DNA of 9,591 nucleotides, from the NCBI GenBank assembly GCA_016764535.1, contig JAESRR010000021.1, positions 5,577-15,167 on the forward strand. The letters run 5' to 3'. A model generated the notes under the pieces. That model saw only the letters and a program-made list of their open reading frames with translations. It did no database searches and was not told the origin of the DNA. This DNA comes from Cohaesibacteraceae bacterium. GTDB lineage: Bacteria > Pseudomonadota > Alphaproteobacteria > Rhizobiales > Cohaesibacteraceae. This document shows, one piece after another, positions 1 to 6,742 of this stretch. Position 1 is the stretch's first letter. The number at the start of each line of letters is the position of its first letter. The position numbers and the translations under genes were made by a program.

Positions 1-860
1 GCATTGGTTGTCCCGTGATGTGTATGGAACATAGCGCCAATTGGATGCGAAAGGGCATGAATTGCCCCAAGACCTTTCTGGAAAGCAATTGCACCCATGG
101 CTGCAGCGCTCATCATTTCGGCGCGAGCATCCAGGTCCTTTCCGTCTTTGAAAACTTTGATCAAATTGTCTTTTACAATTCGCATTCCCTCCAGAGCAAT
201 CCCCTGCGACATAGGGTGATAATGCGGTGAAGAAAAAGCTTCAAGGCAATGTGCAAATGCATCCATTCCAGTGCCTGCGGTAATCATGGCAGGCATTCCT
301 ACCGTCAATTCCGGATCACATATAGCGGTTTGTGGCATAAGATTTGGATGGAATATTATCTTCTTTGTATGAGTCTCGGAATTCGTCAACACCCCGGCAC
401 GCCCAACTTCTGAACCGGTTCCTGCTGTCGTGGGCACCGCAATGATCGGTGCTATCCCCATGGCATCTGCCCTTGTCCACCAGTCACCTATATCCTCAAA
501 ATCCCAGACTGGTCGGGTCTGACCGACCATCAGTGCGATAAGTTTGCCCAAATCCAAACCGGAACCGCCACCAAAAGCAACAATTCCGTCGTGACTACCG
601 GCTTTAAAGGCCTCGACGCCCGCGGCTAGATTGATTTCGTTCGGATTGAGATCAACGTCACAAAAAATAGCACGCCCCAGTCCTGCGCTGTCCAGAATGT
701 CAAGCGCATTCCCGGTAACCGGCAAAGAGGCCAACCCCCTATCCGTCACTAGAAGAGGTTTTTTAATACCCGCGGCCGCACATGCTTGCGGGAGTTCTTT
801 AATTCTCCCGGCACCAAATTTAATGGATGTTGGATAGCTCCAGTTTGCAACCAGTCCCAT
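1..860 (-). CDS. Iron-containing alcohol dehydrogenase, 3' end cut by the window edge
   Basis: NAD(P)-dependent oxidation of an alcohol to an aldehyde, or the reverse, in the cytoplasm. The first 286 residues are in the window; the family is usually about 380-390 aa, so roughly 100 C-terminal residues lie beyond the left edge. Visible family marks are the nucleotide-binding GGGSGLDLGK (97-106), PTTAGTGSEV (143-152), and all four metal-ligand positions: D200 and H204 in GMDAFAH, H268 in the HALSHPIG segment, and H282 in THHG. The spacing D+4 and H+14 matches the FucO ligands. The ATG at 860 is preceded by AAGAG at 7-base spacing inside the end of the aldehyde dehydrogenase gene, which stops 2 bases upstream, so the pair is probably translationally coupled. 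Context suggests it makes the aldehyde used by that neighbour. The substrate is unknown; family members also include 4-hydroxybutyrate dehydrogenases and maleylacetate reductases. Confidence 0.93.
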   Translation of the reverse strand, partial: MGLVANWSYPTSIKFGAGRIKELPQACAAAGIKKPLLVTDRGLASLPVTGNALDILDSAGLGRAIFCDVDLNPNEINLAAGVEAFKAGSHDGIVAFGGGSGLDLGKLIALMVGQTRPVWDFEDIGDWWTRADAMGIAPIIAVPTTAGTGSEVGRAGVLTNSETHTKKIIFHPNLMPQTAICDPELTVGMPAMITAGTGMDAFAHCLEAFSSPHYHPMSQGIALEGMRIVKDNLIKVFKDGKDLDARAEMMSAAAMGAIAFQKGLGAIHALSHPIGAMFHTHHGTTN

Positions 861-862
861 AA

Positions 863-2245
863 TTAAACTCTTTTCAAATGATATGATTTAGGTTTGGTGA
901 CGCTGGCATACCCAAGAACGGATAGTGACGCCCCTCGCCCGGTATCCTTGCATCCAGTCCAACACAATGCCGGATCCAGATAATCACAACGGTTCATGAA
1001 TATTGTGCCCGTTTCAATCTGGTCGCCAATGGCGATTGCTGCGTCAATATCCTGTGTCCAGATAGAAGCAGTCAGACCGAAGTCACTGTCATTCATCAAC
1101 ACGACAGCTTCTTCATCCGAAGCAACTTTCATAATACCTACGACAGGGCCAAAGCTTTCATCCCGCATTACTCTCATTGAATGGTCGACATCAACTAGTA
1201 TTTGTGGAGCCAGATAGGCGTCTTCACCTGTATCCCGGGGAAATAATGAAGGATCAATAAGTGCTTTCGCTCCGGCCTTAACAGCTTCTGAAACCTGATC
1301 CCGAACTTCATTTGCAAAACGAATATTTGCCATCGGGCCCATAGTCGTTTCTTTGTCCAGCGGATTGCCCAGTTTATAACCAGATACTATTGAAACTGCT
1401 TTTTCTACAAAAGCGTCAAAAAGCGATTCATGGACATAAATACGTTCAATTCCGCAACAACACTGGCCGGAATTGAACATTGCCCCATCGATCAGTGTAT
1501 CAACTGCAGCATCGAGGTCTGCATCAGCCCGAACATACCCGGGGTCTTTTCCACCAAGTTCAAGGCCCACACCGGTAAATGTTCCTGCAGCGTAATCTTC
1601 AATCGCTTTGCCGCCACCAACCGAACCAGTAAAATTTACAAAACCAAATGCACGTTCCGACATCAATTTTTCGGTCATCATGTGACTTAGAAATACATTC
1701 CGAAATAATCCATCAGGCAGACCTGCGCGAGAAAATGCTTTAGCAAAGCGTTCGCCAGCCAAAAGCGTTTGTGTAGAATGCTTTAGAAAAACAGCGTTGC
1801 CCGCAGCCAATGCGGGAATAATTGCATTAACTGCAGTCAGATAGGGGTAATTCCAGGGTGCAATTACCAGAATTGTACCAACAGGCTCTTTAGCAATAAA
1901 ACGTTGAAATTTATCACTGTTTTCAACCTGGATGGGAGCAAGGGCTTCTTCGGCAATAGAAGTCATATGATAGGCGCGTTCTTTCACTCCACCAATTTCG
2001 CCACCATAGCGAACCGGTCGACCCATCTGTTCAGCAATTTCGATGGTTATGTCATCGTTCATTACTTCCAGTTCGTGGATGGCCCTGTCGATTATCGCCA
2101 CCCTGTCGGCAACGGGCCTCCTGGCCCATTCCTGTTGCGCCTTACCGGCATCAACAAGCCAGGTATCCAGTTCCTGTTTGGTATGGAGGTTCCTCGTCGC
2201 AAGAACTCGTCCGTCAACGGGTGAGACACACGTCAGTGAAGGCAT
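863..2245 (-). CDS. NAD(P)-dependent aldehyde dehydrogenase
   Basis: Oxidises an aldehyde to a carboxylate in the cytoplasm. The 460-aa product is a complete ALDH-superfamily protein: PWNYP (130-134) and FLKHS (153-157) of the cofactor site, FTGSVGGGK (205-213) of the Rossmann fold, catalytic Glu229 in LELGGKDP, catalytic Cys273 in FNSGQCCCG, and ESFGPV (373-378). The ATG at 2245 is preferred: AGGA precedes it at suitable spacing, and the homologous sequence begins here. An in-frame ATG at 2311 would add 22 residues and overlap the upstream ligase gene. The gene lies 40 bases after the ligase and 2 bases before the alcohol dehydrogenase, suggesting that it oxidises the aldehyde produced by the latter, possibly while still carried on a gamma-glutamyl group as with PuuC. 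Succinate-semialdehyde dehydrogenase activity is an alternative; specificity cannot be read from the sequence. Confidence 0.95.
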   Translation of the reverse strand: MPSLTCVSPVDGRVLATRNLHTKQELDTWLVDAGKAQQEWARRPVADRVAIIDRAIHELEVMNDDITIEIAEQMGRPVRYGGEIGGVKERAYHMTSIAEEALAPIQVENSDKFQRFIAKEPVGTILVIAPWNYPYLTAVNAIIPALAAGNAVFLKHSTQTLLAGERFAKAFSRAGLPDGLFRNVFLSHMMTEKLMSERAFGFVNFTGSVGGGKAIEDYAAGTFTGVGLELGGKDPGYVRADADLDAAVDTLIDGAMFNSGQCCCGIERIYVHESLFDAFVEKAVSIVSGYKLGNPLDKETTMGPMANIRFANEVRDQVSEAVKAGAKALIDPSLFPRDTGEDAYLAPQILVDVDHSMRVMRDESFGPVVGIMKVASDEEAVVLMNDSDFGLTASIWTQDIDAAIAIGDQIETGTIFMNRCDYLDPALCWTGCKDTGRGASLSVLGYASVTKPKSYHLKRV

Positions 2246-2285
2246 AGTTTGTTTTCCTGTTTCATTTAATCGGGAAAAGCCGGCT

Positions 2286-3644
2286 TCAGGCTCTTTCAAA
2301 TCCACGTGCAATTTCCCAGTCTGTCACCTGGCCGTCATAATCTTCCTGTTCCCACTCCGCTGCACGAACATAATGATCTACCACATCGTCACCAAAGGCG
2401 CTTCGTAACATGGATGATCCTCGCAACAATGCAGTTGCATCTCGCAAGGTATGAGGAATTTCACGTGCATCGTCTGCATTGTAGGCATCGCCCTTAAATG
2501 CAGGTTCCAGTTCCAGTTTCCGTTCAATTCCATCAAGTCCGGCCGCAAGTTGAGCTGCCATGGCGAGATAGGGATTAAGATCTGACCCACCCACGCGACA
2601 TTCAATGCGAATTGCTTTTGATGCCTCACCGCACAGCCTGTAGCCAGCAGTTCTATTATCCAGAGACCAGATTGCTTTTGTTGGCGCAAATGTACCAGGA
2701 CGAAATCTCTTGTAAGAGTTTATATAAGGCGCGAGAAAACAGGTCACATCGCCAGCATGTTCGAGCAATCCAGCAATATAATGCTTCATCAGTTCTGACA
2801 TGCCATGTTTGGCATCGGGGTCAAAAAACAGGGGTTTATTGTCTTCAATACTCCAAAGTGACTGGTGAATATGAGAAGAATTTCCTGCCGCATCGTAATT
2901 CCATTTTGCCAAAAACGTAATTGATTTACCTTTTGACCAGGCAATTTCCTTGCATGCGTTCTTAATAATCACATGCCGGTCGGCCATGATCAAAGCTTCA
3001 TCATAGCGAACATTGATTTCGGCCTGTCCCGAACAGGCTTCACCTTTTGAATTTTCAACCGGTATACCGGCGCCGTGCAACCCGTTACGGATCGCACGCA
3101 TCACATCTTCTTCTTTGGTAGTTTGGAAGATATGGTAATCCTCGTTATATCCACTCGAGGTTTTTAGAGATCGATATCCCTTATCCTGTGCGTCTTCGAA
3201 CGAGTTTTGAAATAGAAAAAACTCCAGCTCGGTTGCCATAAAGGCTTTCATCCCCAACGCTTCCAGCCGTTTTACCTGGTTTTTCAATATAGCGCGTGGA
3301 GAATGCGGAACTTCCTTTTGTGTGTGATGGTCCAGAACATCACACAAGACCAGCGCAGTACCTTCCAGCCAGGGAACCAGGCGCAAGGTATCAAGATCCG
3401 GTTTCATGACAAAATCGCCATACCCGGATTCCCAACTGGTCGCTTTATAACCCTGAACCGTGTACATTTCCAGGTCAGTAGCCAACAAATAATTACAACA
3501 ATGCGTTTCTTCATACGCACTTTGCACAAAGAACTCCGCATGGAATCGTTTGCCCATTAACCTTCCCTGCATATCCACGAGGCAGGCCAGAACTGTGTCA
3601 ATACTACCATCTTTAACGGCGCTTTTTAGTTCATCAAAAGTCAT
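2286..3644 (-). CDS. Glutamine-synthetase-like gamma-glutamyl-amine ligase (PuuA/IpuC type)
   Basis: ATP-dependent ligation of the glutamate gamma-carboxyl to an amine is the likely reaction. The 452-aa product has the glutamine-synthetase catalytic core: ATELEFF (137-143), GQAEINVRYD (206-215), SSHIHQSLW (256-264), DNRTAGYR (329-336) and RIECRVGGSDLNPYL (346-360). It lacks the FDGSS segment that carries the ammonium-site Asp of housekeeping GlnA; the aligned stretch (about 61-77) reads YTVQGYKATSWESGYGD. The NLYDLPPEE adenylylation motif is also absent: an aligned Tyr remains in GDAYNADDAREIP (395-407), but its surroundings are changed. Both features fit amine-specific ligases rather than nitrogen-assimilation GlnA. 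It sits between a TRAP binding protein and two dehydrogenases, which points to catabolism. The start at 3644 has only a weak ribosome site (GGACGAG). Ligase family is near certain; the amine substrate is not known. Confidence 0.92.
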   Translation of the reverse strand: MTFDELKSAVKDGSIDTVLACLVDMQGRLMGKRFHAEFFVQSAYEETHCCNYLLATDLEMYTVQGYKATSWESGYGDFVMKPDLDTLRLVPWLEGTALVLCDVLDHHTQKEVPHSPRAILKNQVKRLEALGMKAFMATELEFFLFQNSFEDAQDKGYRSLKTSSGYNEDYHIFQTTKEEDVMRAIRNGLHGAGIPVENSKGEACSGQAEINVRYDEALIMADRHVIIKNACKEIAWSKGKSITFLAKWNYDAAGNSSHIHQSLWSIEDNKPLFFDPDAKHGMSELMKHYIAGLLEHAGDVTCFLAPYINSYKRFRPGTFAPTKAIWSLDNRTAGYRLCGEASKAIRIECRVGGSDLNPYLAMAAQLAAGLDGIERKLELEPAFKGDAYNADDAREIPHTLRDATALLRGSSMLRSAFGDDVVDHYVRAAEWEQEDYDGQVTDWEIARGFERA

Positions 3645-3660
3645 CTTGTCTCGTCCATAT

Positions 3661-3705
3661 CAAAAAAGAACAAGACGGCCACCAGGGAAGGGTCCGGCGA
3701 CCGCC
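3661..3705 (-). terminator. Intrinsic-terminator-like hairpin between dctP and the ligase gene
   Basis: Read on the minus strand, GGCGGTCGCC pairs with GGTGGCCGTC (10 pairs, three of them G-U) around a 12-base loop and is followed directly by TTGTTCTTTTTT. This is a standard rho-independent arrangement. The ligase start codon lies only 16 bases past the T-run, leaving no room for a separate promoter after it, so ligase transcription must read through. It may act as a partial terminator that keeps binding-protein levels high, or as an attenuator. Confidence 0.7.
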
Positions 3706-3710
3706 TTTGT

Positions 3711-3734
3711 TGATGCGGATAAACACCCGCATCA
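3711..3734 (-). other. Stem-loop just after the dctP stop codon
   Basis: TGATGCGG and CCGCATCA form a perfect 8-bp stem with an 8-base loop. No T-run follows it, so it is not itself a terminator. It lies 10 bases after the dctP stop codon and immediately before the terminator-like hairpin, a position typical of 3'-end mRNA-stabilising stems. Its CCGC arm could instead pair with GCGG of the next hairpin, but over only 4 bases. Confidence 0.5.
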
Positions 3735-3744
3735 TAATTAGAGT

Positions 3745-4803
3745 TTAGCCATAGCGGTAAGGCTTACCGGCTTTCTCCATTACAGCTGCATATTCCTTGA
3801 GAATTTTCACAACACGGGCATTGCGTTCACTTTTGGCTGCGATTTCGTCCCAGAACTTGTATGCTTCTGCTTCTACTGTCGCCCATTCTTCATCCGGAAT
3901 AGAAGTCAGTTTCATTTTCGGTCCATTGACACGCAGCGCAGCTTCACCACCCCAGTACCAATGCTGACGGTAATAGTGTGAACTATCCATGCAAAGATTG
4001 AACAGTGTTTTCAAATGCTCGGGCAATTCGTCCCAGCGTTCCTGATTTGCAAAGAAAGATCCACACCATGCGCCTGATATATTGTTTGTCAGGAAGTAGT
4101 TGGTCACATCTGCCCAACCAACGGTATAGTCTTCGGTAATACCTGACCATGCTATCCCGTCAAGCTCGCCCGTTTGCATTGCAACTTCAATATCTTCCCA
4201 GGGCAGGGTAATAGGAACGACACCAAAACGACTGAGGAATTTACCAGCAGTCGGGAATGTGAAGATCCGCTTGCCTTTAAGGTCTGCAAGACTTGTGATT
4301 GGATCTTTTGTGGCAAAATGACACGGATCCCAGGCACCAGCGCTTAACCATTTTACGCCTTCTATTTCATCATATGCCTCTTCCCAGATTTCATTCAGAC
4401 CGTATTGATTAAACAATACTGGTACATCCAGGCTATAGCGGGTTGCAAACGGGAAATACCCGCCAAACACTGAGATATCTACCGGTGCTGCGATGGAATC
4501 GTCATCCGACTGCACAGCATCAATGGTGCCGCGTTGCATGGCCCGGAACAATTCACCTGTTGGAACCAGCTGATCGGCATAAAATAGTTCGATTTCCATT
4601 TCGTTTCGGGCGACATTATTAAAAGCATCTACCATGGGCTTGATAACATGCTCGGCAAGCGCGGGGCCTGCATATGTTTGTAGACGCCATTTAATAGGTT
4701 TGCCGGCCTGAGCATATACATTTGGAGCAGCCAGAGTTGTGCTAGCCGCAGCGGCAGCTGTTACAAGGCCTGCTTTTTTTAGAAAACTTCGTCTATTAGT
4801 CAT
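3745..4803 (-). CDS. TRAP transporter periplasmic substrate-binding protein (DctP family), Tat-exported
   Basis: Captures the substrate in the periplasm for the adjacent DctQM permease. The 352-aa precursor begins with a twin-arginine signal (NRRSFLKKAG, 3-12), then an Ala-rich hydrophobic stretch and a likely cleavage site after VYA (29-31). The mature part is a DctP-family fold, with SLADLKGKRI (171-180) and MQTGELDGIAW (199-209) in the expected order; overall it most resembles the mannitol/chloroaromatic (FcbT1-like) branch. The Arg that normally follows LKG-x-K-I/L and clamps the substrate carboxylate aligns with Phe181, although R179 is close and the alignment was made by eye. The ATG at 4803 is chosen for its strong AGGGGA ribosome site 6 bases upstream and because the Tat signal starts here; an in-frame ATG at 4902 would add 33 residues. 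It is the last transporter gene, 107 bases after dctM. Confidence 0.93.
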   Translation of the reverse strand: MTNRRSFLKKAGLVTAAAAASTTLAAPNVYAQAGKPIKWRLQTYAGPALAEHVIKPMVDAFNNVARNEMEIELFYADQLVPTGELFRAMQRGTIDAVQSDDDSIAAPVDISVFGGYFPFATRYSLDVPVLFNQYGLNEIWEEAYDEIEGVKWLSAGAWDPCHFATKDPITSLADLKGKRIFTFPTAGKFLSRFGVVPITLPWEDIEVAMQTGELDGIAWSGITEDYTVGWADVTNYFLTNNISGAWCGSFFANQERWDELPEHLKTLFNLCMDSSHYYRQHWYWGGEAALRVNGPKMKLTSIPDEEWATVEAEAYKFWDEIAAKSERNARVVKILKEYAAVMEKAGKPYRYG

Positions 4804-4910
4804 GGTTAGTCCCCTTTTGTTTGGGGTCTGCCCTCCACAGCACAGTTCCCCGGTGATTACGTTTCGATAGTAAATGGCCAGTAAACCAACAATACTGACC
4901 ACCAGTAATC
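4804..4910 (-). other. dctM-dctP intergenic gap
   Basis: This 107-base spacer stands out in a cluster whose other transporter genes overlap. Apart from the small hairpin over the dctP ribosome site, I see only a weak inverted repeat, TACTG-GTGGT-CAGTA, near its upstream end. There is no T-tract terminator and no convincing promoter. Confidence 0.5.
4811..4826 (-). promoter_or_regulatory. Short GC hairpin covering the dctP ribosome-binding site
   Basis: On the minus strand CCCC-AAACAAAA-GGGG lies just before dctP, and the GGGG arm is the core of its Shine-Dalgarno sequence. When folded, this 4-bp all-GC stem would hide the ribosome site. It is short and may be coincidental. Confidence 0.3.
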
Positions 4911-6236
4911 CTATTTATGCGCGTAATAATATTCCGGTAGCCAAAGAGCAATTTGCGGATATGCCATGACCACCAGCAACCCAAATGCCATTATCGCGAC
5001 AAATGGCACAACCGATCGATAGATATCCCGAAGTCCGATTTCTGGCGGTGCCATGGCACGCATCAAAAACAAATTATAACCAAATGGCGGTGTCATATAA
5101 GCGATTTGACATGTGATCGTGTAAAGTACGCCATACCAGACAAGATCAAACCCAAGTGCTTTGGCAACTGGTATGAACAATGGTGCAACGATGACCAGCA
5201 TCGCAGTATCATCAAGAAACATACCCATCAAAATGTAAGTAAGCTGCATGAGAAGAAGCACTTCCCAGGCACTTAAACCCAGATCTTCAACGAACAGTGT
5301 TTTAATTGAACGGACGGCTCCAAGACCGTCAAATACAGCACCAAAACACAGAGCGGCCAGAATAATCCACATAAACATGCAGCTGATTGCCAGAGTTTTA
5401 CGTACTGTGGTTTCAAGCAATACGCGGTTCATGCGTCCTTTGATAACCGCAGCGATCATCGCTGAAGCAGCCCCGAAGGCGGAACTTTCAACAAGTGAAG
5501 TAACACCCATCAGGAACAACCCGGTCATGCAGAAAAATATACCAAACGGGAGAATACCGGCCTTCAATAACGCCAGCTTTGCACCCAACGGCATATCACG
5601 CTCTTCCTTTGGAAGGGCCGGGCCAAGATGAGGTTGAAAATAACATCGTACTGCAATGTAGATTACAAACATTCCGGCAAGCATCAAGCCTGGAAACACC
5701 CCGGCCAACCAAAGCTTGGTAACCGGTTGGCGCGCAATCATGCCATACAAAATCAGGACCACGCTGGGCGGAACAAGAATGCCAAGCGAACTGCCTGCCT
5801 GAATCACTCCGGTTACCATAATCTTGTCGTAACCCCGGCGCAAAAGCTCAGGCAAAGCTATTGTCGCTCCGATTGCCATACCTGCAACACTGAGCCCGTT
5901 CATCGCAGAAATAATGACCATCAGGCCGATGGTTCCAATAGCAAGTCCACCGCGAAGACCTCCCATCCAGACATGCATGGCTTTATATAGATCTTCGGCT
6001 ATACCGGATTCCGAAAGCATGTATCCCATAAAAATAAACAAAGGCAATGTGATGAGCGGGAACCATTTCATCAGTTTCATTGCGGCACTAAATGCAAGTT
6101 CGGAACCACCATCTCCCCAAAGAGCAAGCGATGCGACAACCGCGACAAAACCAATTGCTCCAAACACCCGCTGTCCTGTAAGCAGCATCAACATCATGGA
6201 AGAAAACATCAAAAGAGCGATGACTTCATAACTCAT
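4911..6236 (-). CDS. TRAP transporter large membrane subunit (DctM family)
   Basis: Ion-coupled permease subunit in the inner membrane, working with DctQ and the periplasmic DctP. The 441-aa product is hydrophobic throughout (about 12 predicted membrane segments are usual for the family). It has the hallmark sequences MLSESGIAEDL (73-83), GLSVAGMAIGATIALPELL (114-132), QAGSSLGILVPPS (146-158), FLDD (340-343) and MTPPFGYNLF (381-390). The start is placed at 6236, where ATG overlaps the dctQ TGA stop as ATGA, with AGGGAGAG upstream inside dctQ. The open frame extends to 6356, but the extra 40 residues are non-homologous and lie wholly within dctQ. Translational coupling to dctQ should keep the two membrane subunits balanced. 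Length and motifs are normal for the family. Confidence 0.96.
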   Translation of the reverse strand: MSYEVIALLMFSSMMLMLLTGQRVFGAIGFVAVVASLALWGDGGSELAFSAAMKLMKWFPLITLPLFIFMGYMLSESGIAEDLYKAMHVWMGGLRGGLAIGTIGLMVIISAMNGLSVAGMAIGATIALPELLRRGYDKIMVTGVIQAGSSLGILVPPSVVLILYGMIARQPVTKLWLAGVFPGLMLAGMFVIYIAVRCYFQPHLGPALPKEERDMPLGAKLALLKAGILPFGIFFCMTGLFLMGVTSLVESSAFGAASAMIAAVIKGRMNRVLLETTVRKTLAISCMFMWIILAALCFGAVFDGLGAVRSIKTLFVEDLGLSAWEVLLLMQLTYILMGMFLDDTAMLVIVAPLFIPVAKALGFDLVWYGVLYTITCQIAYMTPPFGYNLFLMRAMAPPEIGLRDIYRSVVPFVAIMAFGLLVVMAYPQIALWLPEYYYAHK

Positions 6237-6742
6237 GTCAAAGGCTCTCCCTGTAATTTGGCAATATTTTTGAGCAAGGAAGACAAAGCCTGTAAAATCA
6301 TCAGGAAAATACCGATGCACATAACTATTTTTATCGGGGCCATCTGCGGTGCCCACGAGGAGTAACTCTCTTCGCCGTATTTGAGTGCATATCCGGTGCT
6401 GGAAAGCCCACCGTAAAGTAGTATAATCAGATAGAAACCCAACATTAGTACGGTGACAACATCAACCATGGCACGGGTGCGATCAGACCAGCCGTCATAC
6501 AGCAAGTCCATACGAACATGTGCTCCCTCCTGCATGGAATACGGACCGCCCATCAGATAGTAGGCAACCATGATAAATTGAGCCATTTCCAGTGACCAAT
6601 TGGGTGAAATAAAGAACGTTTTCATAAACGAGGAATAAAGCAGCACGCCCATCAGAACGAATATTCCGTACATCACGATCCGGCCAATAAACCGGTTCAT
6701 GGTATCTATTCCCTGAACATAGATCCTGATTGGACTAGACAT
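6233..6742 (-). CDS. TRAP transporter small membrane subunit (DctQ family)
   Basis: Small inner-membrane subunit of the tripartite importer. The 169-aa product has four hydrophobic segments (about 18-40, 51-68, 91-112, 136-156) and the characteristic HVRMDLLY (75-82) before segment 3, as in DctQ-family proteins. SSWAPQMAPIK (128-138) before the last segment is also typical. The start ATG overlaps the last 8 bases of the amidohydrolase-family gene, with GAGG 7 bases upstream inside that gene, so the two are probably translationally coupled. The stop codon overlaps the dctM start. This tight packing places the amidohydrolase-family enzyme and the importer in one transcript. Confidence 0.94.
   Translation of the reverse strand: MSSPIRIYVQGIDTMNRFIGRIVMYGIFVLMGVLLYSSFMKTFFISPNWSLEMAQFIMVAYYLMGGPYSMQEGAHVRMDLLYDGWSDRTRAMVDVVTVLMLGFYLIILLYGGLSSTGYALKYGEESYSSWAPQMAPIKIVMCIGIFLMILQALSSLLKNIAKLQGEPLT

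Noticed and set aside
2043..2408. Plus-strand open frame of 121 codons across the ligase/aldehyde dehydrogenase junction
   Set aside because: It is antisense to two well-supported genes, and its translation looks non-coding.
2286..3644. Naming the ligase puuA
   Set aside because: puuB, puuD and puuP partners are missing and an alcohol dehydrogenase is present, so putrescine is not the best-supported substrate.
4953..6231. Plus-strand open frames of about 105-127 codons opposite dctM
   Set aside because: They are antisense to a strongly conserved membrane-protein gene, match no family I recognise, and overlap each other.
3745..6742. Calling the transporter a C4-dicarboxylate system
   Set aside because: That is only the default family name. 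The binding protein resembles a different branch and seems to lack the carboxylate-clamping Arg.
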